A stretch of 64,000 nucleotides of DNA, from assembly GCA_963920765.1 (NCBI GenBank), contig OY987250.1, forward strand, positions 10,222,409-10,286,408, read 5' to 3'. Positions 10,657 through 21,942 of this stretch are shown piece by piece. Source of the DNA: Ulota crispa. Its lineage: Eukaryota > Streptophyta > Bryopsida > Orthotrichales > Orthotrichaceae. The notes under the pieces are model-generated. The model worked only from the letters and a program-made list of their open reading frames with translations. It was not told the origin of the DNA and searched no databases. The stretch's first letter is position 1. Each line of letters opens with the position of its first letter. Position numbers and translations under genes: made by a program.

Positions 10657-12031
10657 TTAACCCCTAAAGTTCTTTGACTACGTTCACCAAAAATACTCAA
10701 AATGGATATGATAACAAAGGCAAAAATTAAATTAAATTATTATTATTATTAATTTTTGGTGCAAATTACCATAGGATCTACAAGAGGATCTAGAGGATCT
10801 ATTATTAGATTACTTCAATATAATATAGTGAAAAGATGAAAGATTTTTATCACACATATTGTGAGATTATATGGTTTGAAATTAGAAATTAGCTTTTTTA
10901 GAGGTATTCAAATTCTAGAAAGCTCTAATTTGAGGAGGCTTTTCCACTAGCTAATCTCTCTTATTTGCTTAAACTCCTTTGGATTGATGCTTGTGATAGA
11001 GCTAGGCATATGTCCAAAAAGTTCATAACATTTTAAATTGGGGAACACATATTAAAAATTTAGAATAGGAAATACAAAATCATTTTTTCAACAATTTTTA
11101 GCTTTCACATGCAAATAACTTTTTAAAATGTGAAGATGGAGCTTTAGATTTTAGCTTGCTTCAAAGAAGGGAAAAACAAAAAAATTAGCCAAACCTATGG
11201 CTTTGACAAGCTTGATCTACATGATTGACCACTTCTAACAAAGGGGAAGTAGATCAAGGGCACTAGGCAAAATCAATTGCCTTCATGGAATGAATTTGGG
11301 TCAGACTGACAAGGAAAAATCTTTGTCCCTCAACCTTTGGGCAAGATTTTGAAATTTCAATAGCATTGTATTTTTTTTGCTTGTGTTGCCTAACAAACAA
11401 GCAAAAGTACATATTCCATCATAACTTTTGTTTACAAATTGAAATGGTTTAAAAATTGTGGCATTGGGATGCTACTCTTTGGACACATATCCTCTAATTT
11501 TTTTGGTGGGAAAGTATTTATAGTTTTATAAGTACTATGGTGCATGCCACCATAAACCAACAAACATTTGGCCACAAAATGTCAAATAGTGATCAACTTT
11601 GGGTGCTATCACCGTCTTTTTGACAAATGATAATTCCAATTTGTTTTTGTAACCTTTTTTGTAAGATCCCCTTGCTTAAAGCTACAAAAAGTTTCAACTT
11701 ATTGAGGGTTGTTATGAATAGTTCATATGACTTTTAGATCTTTGTTGTTTTATGCTATAATAGACTTCAATAAGTTGAAGCTTCTTGTGATTTTAAGTCT
11801 CTCAATAACCTGAAACTCTTTGTAACTTTAAGTAGGGAGATCTTAGAAAAAAGGCTACAAAAACAAATTGGAATTATCATTTGTCAAAAAGACGGTGATA
11901 GCACCCAAAGTTGACCACTATTTGACATTTTGTGGCCAAATGTTTATTGGTTTATGGTGGCACCCACTATAACTTGCCCAAAATGGTTATGCTGCCAAAA
12001 AAAAACGTAGTTTGGTCCTTTAAGGAGTTAA
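10657..12031. mobile_element. TTAA-bounded element with internal foldback
   Basis: 1375 bp, the largest un-nested member. Left TTAACCCCTAAAG, right TCCTTTAAGGAGTTAA. An internal inverted repeat pairs about 11530-11690 with 11815-11965 around a centre near 11745 (CACCGTCTTTTTGACAAATG and its complement). No open frame that could be a transposase. Confidence 0.8.
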
Positions 12032-12960
12032 AAAGAGATTGAGGTGTACTCTGCACAAAAAAATCCTTTATTTGAAACGGTTGCTAGGGCATCTTGCACA
12101 AGTGAGAGCTCTATAAATAAAATAAAAGAAGGGCCATTTCTGATGTGTGCAATACTTGTAGCAAATCCCCATAGGAGTTTGCGGCCCCAATGCACAACCA
12201 ATTTTAGAGCGACTAAGAACCATGTGGAAGTTGATTGCGCCAGGGATGAAAAAGTTGCAATATGATTTATCAACTTATCAATTGCACGCAGCCTAATAGC
12301 GAATCAACTCTTCAAACTTTGAGTGCTAGCCAAGATGCGCGCTTGTGTTGAGCTTGTGAGTTTCCCGTCTAGTTTTGCAAGCAAATTGGGAACGATGTTC
12401 TCTTGTTACACTCAAACCCAACTCCACTGTATCTTTGTCCTTGTCGGTCCGACTAAGGACACCCTTACATTCTTGAGCAGTTTTCTGAGCAGGTTCTTAT
12501 GTTTGCTGTTTGTTTTGCAGGCGATGCACCATTTCTACAAACAGCCATGGGTACTCTGGGGGGGGGGGGGGGGGGGGTTTAGTTCACAGGCGGGATTGAG
12601 AGAGAGAGAGGGGGGTTGTAAGCTTAGTGGCTTGAATTGCAGGACAGCTTTGATATGACTGAAAGAGGGAGTGGAGGTACAGAAGGCAAGGCTTTGCCCA
12701 GGCAGGCAGGCTGCAGGCTCAGTTGCAGGAGGGCCTTCAGCCTCTTCACAGAGGCTCGTGTGGAGGTGTTGGGGCTTGTGCACCACTTGCACTTGCAGCC
12801 CCTGCCCCTGCCCCTCCCTGCCCTGCCCTGCACCCATCTCCCCATCTCCCCAGGCTCCCTTACAGCCACTCCTCCTGCCAAGTACAACCTCCCTCTTGTC
12901 TCCCCCTGCTCAGTGTTTTTTCTAAGCGACAGTGAGCAGTTCAGTGACCTTTAAACTGGC
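12032..12960. other. Low-complexity interval, no recognised gene
   Basis: Holds a run of 20 G (12558-12577), a GA tract (12590-12616) and a C-rich stretch of CCCCTG and CCCATCT motifs (12795-12860). Overlapping frames on both strands at 12535-12954 come from this skewed composition. The stretch 12640-12790 is GC-richer and could be host-derived, but I recognise no protein. Confidence 0.4.
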
Positions 12961-13303
12961 TCAATTTCGCAGGATTGCTACCAAAATGTTTATGCAGTTG
13001 AAAAAATTGTAGATTTTACAGTGTTAAACTTGAAAATTCTAACATGTAAATTTTATAATGTTAAACTAGAAAACTTAACTTGAGGATTTTAGAATGTTAA
13101 GCTTGAGTTTTGTTTCTTTCTAGGACTGTTTTTAGCCATTTGAGTTAAAAGTGAAAATCATGTTTGGGATCATTGATTGAGCATTTTGTTGTCTTTCTTA
13201 AATTGGAGAATATTTGGAGGAAAGATACATTGTTGGCCAAAATTTGACAAAGTTGGCAAAGTTTTGCCAAGAAAGAAAACACCTCCCTTGCTTTGTTCCT
13301 CTA

Positions 13304-13704
13304 AGGTGGAAGCATCCATACCCAAATAACTTAAGCAATTTTGCAAAAAACTTCAAAGATTTTGAGGCAACAAGTAGTTTTCATGTGTAGGAAGATAAGA
13401 AATACTGGGATGGCAAAATTTTCATAATTTAATATGCAAAACTGAAATTCTTGTGAGTTTTGGGAGTCAAAAAGTGCTTTGGATCCATTGCCACCCTCTA
13501 GACTCATGCAATTTGGATGATAGATAAACTACTTTCCACTCATTACTTCCTACTTCACTTTAGGACATGTGGCATGACTCAAGTGGTCCCAATCTTGAAA
13601 AGGACAAAAGAACGCATTCTAGAGCACCTTTCTTTACTAAGATTGGAAGTAGTACACTCTATTGGTTGAATATAGGACATTATTGACTATGGGTGCTTCC
13701 ACCT
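13304..13704 (+). mobile_element. AGGTGG-type MITE, TA duplication
   Basis: 401 bp flanked by TA (13302-13303 and 13705-13706). Ends AGGTGGAAGCATCCATA and TATGGGTGCTTCCACCT. A reversed relative lies at 8053-8452. Its ends also resemble those of 33717-34020 (AGGTAGGAACACCCATA). Confidence 0.8.
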
Positions 13705-13974
13705 TATGTGCCTCCATTTTGCAAAACCTCTCACCCTCCGTGAGAGCTGCTTTACATTAGGAGTCAAGACCATGAAAAATCAGGACCATTTTAGCCAAAA
13801 CTTTAGCTCATATGGTCCCCAAGCGCCCACTACAATATGAATATAACAAGGGACGATTCTCTTGTGTGTAGAGGCATTAAGGTCAAAAAGTTACGGCCAC
13901 AAAAGAAAACTTTGAAATTTCAAGAGAAAGGGGATAAAAAAATGAGATCAGAGAGAGCTATTGATATTTATATT

Positions 13975-14367
13975 GGGAATTGATATGTGCATATCTAGGG
14001 TTTTGATATATGCACAGCAAGGGGGGTCAATTTTAGAGTATCAACAAGTTGAATTTGAAAAATTTGAATTTAAATTTGGATTTGGAGACCTTGATTTTGT
14101 TTATAACCATAAAGGAGGTTACAATTGAACAAAGCCTATTAGAAAAGCTTAGATTTTCTTATGAACAAGGGTATAAGTAATAATTTGTTCCCTAGCTAAG
14201 CTTTTTTTACTAAGGGTTGTTCAATAGTAACCTCCTTTGTGGTTCTAGACAAAATCAAGGTCTCTAAATCCAAATTTGAATTCAACTCTTTGATGATAAA
14301 TATCTAAAATTTACACCCCCCTATGGTGTGCATGTATCAAACCCTAGGTGTGCACATATCAATTCCC
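13975..14367. mobile_element. Foldback element related to 4551-5217
   Basis: Ends GGGAATTGATATGTGCATAT and complement. The arms share the GGAGACCTTGATTTTGTTTA block with the 4551 element and pair with 14240-14270. The flanking 9-mers are degraded, so target duplication is not proven for this copy. Confidence 0.6.
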
Positions 14368-14534
14368 TTTAAATTTCATTGTACATTGTTGGCTATCTCA
14401 TGTAAATCTTCTAGTTCAAATAATTGAGTTTGGATAAAATTTAACAATGGTCCTAGAGTCAAGAACTGACTACCTGTTTTTGGAGGATCCAATTTCTAAA
14501 ATTGGGGTCATGTCAAAAAAATCAATTTTAAATA

Positions 14535-14613
14535 TTAACCCCTAAATGCCCAAAACATCAAATTCTGGTGTTTCATACACTAAAATTTGATGCATTGGGC
14601 ATTTACAGGTTAA
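14535..14613. mobile_element. Minimal TTAA element, 79 bp
   Basis: TTAA at both edges. The left arm TTAACCCCTAAATGCCCAA pairs with TTGGGCATTTACAGGTTAA on the right, and ATCAAATT pairs with AATTTGAT inside, leaving a centre of about 20 bases. It is little more than two termini, so it shows which sequence is enough to be recognised as a member. Confidence 0.8.
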
Positions 14614-14621
14614 AGTATGTT

Positions 14622-14918
14622 TTAAAAAAAGGCCATGCCGCTCACTACTTGAGAGTTGTGGATCCCTCCGTCAATGATTTTAACAATGCAAACACGGTCA
14701 ATATTAAAGATCATTGGGTTCTTGGGACACACTTGGATGCATGCGTCGGCAATCATAGGGCATAGAATGCTTTCTTGGCTGTATTGTTTGCTTGCAACCG
14801 CGGATTTCATGTGCTGCACCACCTGCTTGGCGTTGCGGACGTCCATGGTGTCTAACCCTAAAATTTCCAACTCCTTGGCCAAAGCCTTAACGTAGCTTGA
14901 GACAATGTCGCTGGGATA
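14622..14918 (-). pseudogene. CCT8: Fragment of chaperonin CCT subunit theta (TCP-1 theta)
   Basis: The minus strand reads about 98 residues without interruption and matches the C-terminal equatorial region of CCT theta as I remember it. Landmarks are TMDVRN, AVASKQ, ADACIQVCPKNP and GGIHNSQVVSGM, which parallel TMDVRN, AVASKQFGQE, DACIQVCPKNPxNFN and GGGLHNSxVVRGM in the family. Intact CCT8 is about 540-550 residues and folds actin, tubulin and other clients in the cytosol as one of eight ring subunits. Here only about one fifth is present. The match ends just after the VVSGM motif at a stop (14622-14624), nine bases from the TTAA element at 14535-14613. Upstream similarity fades near 14918. 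Substitutions at otherwise constant positions (for example IIDGGI for LLGGGL) suggest a non-functional copy. A captured exon or a truncated retrocopy are both possible. Confidence 0.8.
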
Positions 14919-14939
14919 TAACCCAGTGCCATAGGGAGT

Positions 14940-15890
14940 GCACTCCCTTTTTTTTATTGTACATGTGCAATCAAATGAAGGGTTATTATAATTGCCTTCA
15001 TCCTAAATTTTTGACATGGCTTTATAAAAAGTAAGCATCATTGAAATGGGTGTGGACTCTTTATAAATAATGAAGGGTAGGGCATAATAATGAGACTTAT
15101 AAAAATTTTGGTTGTACAATAGCCTTGCCAATACTCAAAAAACAATATCTACCACTTTGATTGGATATATTTTAAATTTTAATGATTAGCTAAAGTATCC
15201 CATGCAATACCATATTAGGTAAAGTGGGAAAAAATGTATAATTTGGAACTTTCAGATTTGCCTTCAAAAGTTTGAGGTGATCACCTCAAACTGAGCTCAG
15301 AGCACACGTGTCCTCACTTGAGAGGAGGGATTTGCGAGAGAAAAAATCTTAGTGGCTCAGATTGAATCTAATACCTTCAAATCTAATTTTTTGGGTTTGG
15401 GGGGGAAAACAAAGTGGGACACACTTTTTTCCCAGTTTATCTAATATGGTGTTATGTTTTGAGTATGACAAAGTATTCCATGTTTTGAGTATGACAAAGT
15501 ATCCTGTGTTTGATCCATGTCCAAGTATCCAATGTCAGTTGTATTTAGTAGTAGCTTAGGGTCATAAAGTTAATAAATGATGTACATGTAATGATACAGG
15601 ATTGGACATGTGGATGAAGCTTTCGTTGATGTTCATATACAGTACCACGTAGTAAGGTAGGCGCAGCCGTAAGCATAAAAATAAGGGTTTTGGAGTAGGT
15701 AAAACAAATGACTAACTTTGAAAAAAATGCTATAAGTTAGCTAATGGAAACCAAAAATATTGGCATCAATTTCAAGGTTCCAACTGCAAGCGTTTGTTCA
15801 CAAAGATTTTTCAAAGTCCAAAAGCACAAAAATTGTAGGAACCATGTGTAAGAGATGCTAAAAACAAGGCTTGTTGGTTCTTAACCCCTA
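14940..15890. other. Interval with no recognised gene
   Basis: AT-rich. It contains a short direct repeat of TATGACAAAGTAT near 15463-15503 and unremarkable frames. Confidence 0.3.
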
Positions 15891-16796
15891 AAGGTCCAAG
15901 CAAAGTTTTCACCAAAACCTCTCCAAAACTGCCATTTTTAAAGCATCAACCAAATTTGAAAACAAAAACATTTTTATGCACATGTGACCATAGGGTCTTG
16001 TAGAAGAATAGTTTTAGAACATGTGGAAAAAAATTTAGAGTTTTTTGTTGCGTGGATTAGAAGTTAGAATGGTTTGAATATTCAATAATGTCATGTGAAA
16101 AACCGGGCAGCTACCCTTGGGAAGGTGAAATTCCAAAGGAAAAAAGGTCACATGGGTGGTGCTTCTCTAAATTCCTTATTCCACTTAAGTAAAGTATATG
16201 TTAAAAAAGTTTCAAATCATTTGGAATTGAATAACATATGGAAAAAAATTAGTAAGTAAAAAGAAGTAGAGAATGATCAAAACACAAAGTTGTTAAGAAT
16301 TTAATTATGGAAATGAAAAATGCCAATCCCAATGGTTGTAATGTTGTAATAAAAAATCCACATCCTTTGGGGTTTTTTTTTCCAAAATAAGAAAAATTGA
16401 GTAGAACAAAGGACTTCAAAGTTTATTTTGGAGTAGAGAATCCATAACTGCCCGCAAACAAGAAATCCTCATAACTTTCATCTTGTTGATCAAAATGGAA
16501 CAATTCAAAACTTTCTACATTCACATGAATCTCCTCAACTAGTTTAAAAATTTTGTTTTTGAAAAAAGCGATTTTAAAACTGCCTAGACTGCCCAACAAA
16601 CGTAAAAAACAACATACTAGGCCATAACATTTTACTCATAACTCCAAATGTCATGAAATTTAGTGCATACAAAAGCTAAACCTTGTTCCCACATTCTGTT
16701 AAAATCTCAGCCTAAAACATGAAAAGCTCCAACCATAGTTACCTGCTCAAAATTGCTATGTTTCTAAAAAAGAGGGTATGGTCCTTTAGGGGTTAA
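15891..16796 (+). mobile_element. TTAA-bounded element, 906 bp
   Basis: Left TTAACCCCTAAAGGTCCAAG, right GGTCCTTTAGGGGTTAA. Full-length sister at 19205-20143 in the same orientation (most positions alike by eye) and a reversed relative at 21939-22750. No coding capacity. Confidence 0.85.
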
Positions 16797-16961
16797 ATAG
16801 TGAGATGGGTACTCAAAATCTCATGCTAGTCACCCACAACCATCACTTCATCACCCATAACCATCACTCAATCACCCACCATCTGTTTTTTTATTGATTA
16901 GCCCTGCCACTAACGGTGACAAGCATGGGGACGCAACGCTTATGGATGCTGCTACCTTATA

Positions 16962-17794
16962 GTTATGTAATGCATGTTTTGGCACTCCCAACAAGTTTGC
17001 ATAACAAAAATATATAAATGGTATTATAATTTCATATTTTTAGTATACAATTCTCATGCAATCCCAATCAATCATACCAAATTTTGGTTACTAAAAGCAA
17101 AAATTCTATTTTTGGTAAATTAGTTTGTGTCAAATTCATGGTTTTAGAAGAAAGTTGATTAAGAAACATTGGTGATGAATTTTTGAGATTTGATTGTATG
17201 GATGTGTTGGGGAGCTCCATGTGCACATCTATCCTTCTAATAGACATCTTCAAAAAGTTCAAAATTCCTTGAATGGAGACTTGAACGTTGGTGTAATCAT
17301 GACCAAATTTAGTAAAATAAGTATCCCAAATTTTTTAATAACTTTTGGCAAAATAAGCTTGTCATCATGCTCAAAGGTAAAAAATCAATCATAATTTACG
17401 AGTCAAATAGCGTAATCTAATTACCATAAAGAAATATTTATTTTACTAAATTTGGTCATGATGACTCTAGCATTCTAGTTTCCATTGAAAAACTTTTGAA
17501 CATTTTGAAGATTTCTATTAGAAGGATAGATGTGCATGGAGCTCCCCAACACATCCATGCAATCAAATCTCAAAAATTCATCACCAATGTTTCTTAATCA
17601 ACTTTCTTCTAAAACCATGAATTTGACACAAAACAACTTACCAAAAATAGAATTTTTGCTTTTAGTAACCAAAATTTGGTATGATTGATTGGGATTGCAT
17701 GAGAATCGTATCCCAAAAATATGAAGATATAATACCATTTATATTTTTTTGTTATGCAAACTTGTTGGGAGTGCCAAAACATGCATTACGTAAC
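16962..17794. mobile_element. Large foldback element, TA duplication
   Basis: 833 bp with arms of roughly 350 bp that pair closely. Ends GTTATGTAATGCATGTTTTG and its complement (one mismatch in the outer 20), TA at 16960-16961 and 17795-17796. Open frames 17068-17262, 17194-17394 and 17681-17872 lie in the arms. The interior is related to the element at 27401-28216. Directly to the left, ATGGATGCTGCTACCTTA (near 16943-16959) resembles the right end of an AGGT-type element. Confidence 0.75.
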
Positions 17795-17869
17795 TATACT
17801 ACCTGGTATTGTACAAGCTTGTGGCTTATGCTTAGGATTAGCTTGGGGCTGGAGGGCTGGGTTGTGCTT

Positions 17870-18716
17870 TAGCAACTACCGCTTGCACGCTTGCATGTTT
17901 TGTGGTTTTAATTGCACAATTTATCTCAAATTTTGCCACAAAGCTTTCTACTCACGTGAGGTTCTGGACTTTGTAAGGGTTCATGTGCAATGCTATCTCT
18001 GTCCGGGGTTTATTTCCCAAGCTTTCTCTGATTTCTTTGCATGCTCAACTTAAAAGGGGTTTGTGGTTGAAGTGGAATGGGTTTCACTACTTTTTCCTTC
18101 ATCCTATATTGAATTTACAAATATGCTTTTAGGCATACTATATGCTTTTTCATGCTTTTTGTTTTCTCTCAAGTTCTTGTTTGAAGTATTATATGATTGG
18201 TTAAAATTTATGTTTTGAAGTGTTTGGTCTTTGATTACATGTGTGTAATTTTTTTTGTGTCATTGTGTATTTATATAGAACATAGGATATACAAAAATAT
18301 CACAAGAACTTAATTCAAATGAAGCCTAGGGTACATGAAATTGTCAAAATTTAGAAATTTATTTAAATATAGCCCTATAGAAATTTTAAATAATTACCTA
18401 CATAGCCCCCATCTTATAGGGGCTTGAACGCACGCTACCCACAAACATCATGTACAGTGCACTCCTTGTGCCTAGTGCAAATGAGTTGGTTCGCACAGCC
18501 CAAGAACTCCCTGCCAAAAGAATCCATAATATTCCAAGCATACTTGATCTCTTCCTGCTACGCCATCACCTACTCCAGTACAATGGAGGGATCACCATTG
18601 CAATCCTCTATGCTCCCAGGTATCTCTGGCGATAACTTCTCCCACGGCAAGGAGCTTGGCAGAATGACCTCTCTACCCTCCCTCTCCATCCTCCCCTTCA
18701 CCCTCCCTCTCCATCC
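17870..18716. other. Interval with no recognised gene
   Basis: AT-rich up to about 18400, then less so. The open frame 18424-19056 continues into a CT-rich minisatellite and is probably not a gene, though its first 80 codons are of mixed composition. Confidence 0.3.
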
Positions 18717-18900
18717 TCCCCTTCACCCTCCCCTTCACCCTCCCCTTCACCTTCCCCTTCACCCTCCCCTTCACCCTCCCCTTCACCTTCCCCTTCACCC
18801 TCCCCTTCACCCTCCCCTTCACCTTCCCCTTCACCCTCCCCTTCACCCTCCCCTTCACCTTCCCCTTCACCCTCCCCTTCACCCTCCCCTTCACCTTTCC
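18717..18900. repeat. CT-rich minisatellite, 12-bp unit in 36-bp higher order
   Basis: About 15 copies of CCCCTTCACCCT. Every third unit reads CCCCTTCACCTT, which gives a regular 36-bp period. Because 12 is a multiple of 3, one frame reads LHPP/LHLP repeats on the + strand and VKGR/VKGK on the minus strand. Confidence 0.9.
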
Positions 18901-19024
18901 CCGTGCCTTTTTAGAAGGCAATGCTCTAACACAAACCCTATCAATCCTCCAAGAAGCAGGGGTCTTGGAGGGCGGCTTCATACCTTTGAATTATTTGCAA
19001 ATGGCAAAAGAGAGGAATCCAAAG

Positions 19025-19136
19025 GTGGCGAATTGGTGAGGGTGGCGAATTGGTGAGGGTGGCAAATTGGTGAGGGTGGCAAATTGGTAAGGGTGGCAAA
19101 TTGGTGAGGGTGGCAAATTGGTGAGGGTGGCGAGGT
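19025..19136. repeat. 17-bp tandem repeat
   Basis: About six and a half copies of GGTGGCGAATTGGTGAG with CGA/CAA variation. It lies only 125 bp from the 12-bp minisatellite but is unrelated in sequence. Confidence 0.85.
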
Positions 19137-19204
19137 GAGCCCTAGAAAGAGCCATTAAGGTAGTTGCTCTAAAACCCCGGAAAGATATTCGCTCTAAAAC
19201 CCCG

Positions 19205-20143
19205 TTAACCCCTAAAGGACCAAGCAAAGTTTCACCAAAAACTCTCCAAATTTGCCATTTTTAGAGCATCAACCAAATTTGAAAAAAAAAAACATTTTTA
19301 TGCATATGAGACCTTAGGATCTTGTAGAAGAATAGTTTTAGAAGATGTAGAAAAAATTTCAGAGTTTTCCACCGCATGGATTGGAAGATAGAATGGTTTG
19401 AATATTCAAAAACATCTTGTGAAAAACCGGGCAGCTACCCTTCAAAAGGTCAAATTTCTATGGAAAAAGGGCTGTGTGAGTGGTGCTTCTCTAAATTCCT
19501 TATTCCACCTAAGTAATGTAAATGTCAAAAAAATTTCAAATTGTTTGGAATTTCATAACACAAGGAAAAAAACTAGTAAGTAAAAAAAAGTAAATAATGA
19601 TTCAAAACACTAAATTGTAAAGAATTTAATTATGGAAATGAAAAATGCCAATCCCAATGGTCTTAATGTTGTAGTAAGCAATCTCCATCTTTTAGTTTTT
19701 AGTTTTTAGTTTTTAGTTTTTAGTTTTTTTTTTTTTCCAAAAATCGAATAAAATAAAGGACTTCAAAGTTTATTTTAGAGTAGAGAATCCATAAGTGCTC
19801 GCAAAGAAAAAATCCTCATGACTTTCATCTTGTTGATCAAAATAGAATGATTCAAAGCTTCCTACATTCAGATAAATCTCCTAAACCAATTTGAAATTTT
19901 TTTGAAAAAAATGATTTTAAAAAATCTGCCTAGGTTGCCCAACAAACGTAAAAAACAACATATTAGGCCATAACTTTTTACTTGTAATTTGAAATGTCAT
20001 GAAATTTAGTGCACATGAAAGATAAATCTTGTCCCCACATTTTATTAAAATTTTAGCCTAAAATATGAAAAGCTTCAATCATAGGTACTTGCCCCAAAAT
20101 CGCTATGTTTCTAAAAAAGGGGGTGTGGTCCTTAAGGGATTAA
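19205..20143 (+). mobile_element. TTAA-bounded element, 939 bp
   Basis: Left TTAACCCCTAAAGGACCAAG, right GGTCCTTAAGGGATTAA. Sister of 15891-16796. It contains a short 7-bp tandem run (AGTTTTT, about five copies near 19698-19730) that the sister lacks. Confidence 0.85.
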
Positions 20144-20745
20144 TATAAAGACTTTGAGACTATTTTTAAAGAACTAACTAATGAGTAGTAAACTAACCTC
20201 AACTTGTAGTGTAAAGCAGCCCTAATTTTCATAAACACACGTGAATGCATGCAACCAAGGATTTTGTTTGTTTGGGCCAAATAAGTACTTGATGCAATTG
20301 CTAGATTGTGATGGAACTTGCATCATACATTGATGACATAATGAATTCTATGCATGAATGTGTATAGGTACAAATAAGTAGCATCACCATGCTATTTGTT
20401 TTTGCCATTCTAGCAGTCTCTCAAGTCCGGGACTTGTGGGGGAGCCGGAGGGGAAGGAAGATAGCGTTATATTGGAAATTTTTATCATATTTAGTAGTTT
20501 TGTTTTGAAAGGAAACTTCTTTAGCAACAATGACCAAGAAGAACTACCGTTAAAACGAAAAGTGAGCAAGTAAAAGTTGAGAAAGGATTGAAAAGGAAGT
20601 AGTGAGAGGGGAAAAAAACTAACAAATCTTTTCTTTTCTAAGACGTTATTGAGTTAGTAGTGGATATAACTATTTGGGATTGCTTTGTGTCTAAAAAGTT
20701 GGGTATTTGTTTGTTACTTGAAATTTATAGCTCAAATAATGATAT
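20144..20745. other. Interval with no recognised gene
   Basis: No gene or repeat recognised. The minus frame at 20384-20569 is not supported. Confidence 0.3.
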
Positions 20746-20746
20746 A

Positions 20747-21101
20747 AGGTAGGAGGCTCATAAACCAACCATCTAAGGGCTGAAATTGAATTTTGGGGAG
20801 GTGAAACTTCTTGAAATATTATCCAGTAAATTTTTCTTGAAAGACAAGAAGAATTGGCATCTCACCCAAGTTGTTTCATATTTTTAAGAGATTTTGTGGA
20901 ATTTATTATGAAATTTTGAAATTGAAGTGGCATGGAGCTCTAAATTTGTTCACCTCCTCAAATGTACACTATTTATTTATTTTAGAAACCTATCAAAAAA
21001 AGCATGTACAAAAAGCATGTACAAAGAAAGCATGTACAGAGAGAGTACATTTCTAAGGACGAGCAATTTTAAAGCCTGGACGGTTTTCGAGCCTCCTACC
21101 T
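20747..21101. mobile_element. AGGTAG-type element
   Basis: Left end AGGTAGGAGGCTCATAAA after TA (20745-20746), right end GAGCCTCCTACCT. Interior blocks (TTTTTCTTGAAAGA, TTTTGAAATTGAAGT) are shared with the element at 24677-25251. Contains a short ACAxAAAGCATGT triplication near 21000-21040. Confidence 0.65.
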
Positions 21102-21393
21102 GAGTACTATAGTGCTTAAGTTGAAAACAATTTAGTATCCTGAATTTGAAATGAATTTTTGTTAATCTTACTCAAACCTTTCATTATTAATTTCAATTCA
21201 ATATGGGATGAGTGGAAAGGATCCTATGCATCCATATGATGAAGGGTTGCGTGAAGTTCAATTCTTACCAAAAATGCAATAAAAAAAATGATGTATTTTA
21301 GGTTCCTAAACCAAGATTTTTTTTGATTGTAGAAGCTCAACTAGGTACAACTTATTAATTTGAATGTAATGAGTTGGTACAAAATTAATTTCA

Positions 21394-21413
21394 TATTAAT
21401 CCCTAAAGCCCTG

Positions 21414-21452
<39 letters not shown>

Positions 21453-21554
21453 CTATTCCGGGGGCAACATATTGTTTTTGGACAGCTCACTACAAATGGG
21501 TTTTTCATATTTTATTTTTGAAATTTTCACATGTGATGTGTCTTGGGAGTAGCT
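21394..21554. mobile_element. Left-end fragment of a TTAA element with a T37 tract
   Basis: TTAATCCCTAAAGCCCTGAA marks a left terminus at 21394, followed by a run of 37 T (21416-21452). The right terminus is missing or replaced by the next element, which starts at 21555. Confidence 0.45.
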
Positions 21555-21942
21555 TTAACCCTTAAATGTCCAAGAGGCCTTTTACAACTAGTATAGTATG
21601 GGGTATTTTTTTTGTATTTGGAATGGATCTTCACCTCAATCTACTACATTTGAGATCAACAAAGAAGTTGGAGTAAAGATAAAAGCAGTTCTAGTGAGCT
21701 ATTTGAGATCCCAAGTTAACATTTCTTGTTGGTAGCAAATGCCAAATATACGGCAACGTATCTACTATGCCCTTGGGACATTTAAGCGCTAGTAGAAAAC
21801 CGCATTAGAATCTATGTTTTCATGTAATGTAGTTTCTGTTGAGTTCCTTGTTTTCAATGCAAAATTTGTGTTGGAAACAAGAAACTCAACAAAAACTACA
21901 TTACATGAAAACGGAAATTCTAATGTGGTTTTCTACTATTAA
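21555..21942. mobile_element. Short TTAA MITE interrupted by a hairpin MITE
   Basis: Left TTAACCCTTAAATGTCC. The interior matches 267-497. The hairpin element 21792-21936 sits inside its right terminal repeat, so the final bases read GGGACATTTAAGCGC, insert, then TTAA (21939-21942). Confidence 0.75.
21792..21936. mobile_element. Hairpin MITE, TA duplication
   Basis: 145 bp, TA at 21790-21791 and 21937-21938. Arms GTAGAAAACCGCATTAGAAT and complement pair over about 55 bp with few mismatches. Confidence 0.8.

Noticed and set aside
12535-12954. Overlapping frames on both strands around 12.6-12.9 kb as a gene
   Set aside because: They arise from G-, GA- and C-rich low-complexity sequence and disagree on frame and strand.
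18424-19056. 210-codon Leu/His/Pro-repeat protein
   Set aside because: Its repeat part is the CT-rich minisatellite; frames on both strands are open for the same reason.
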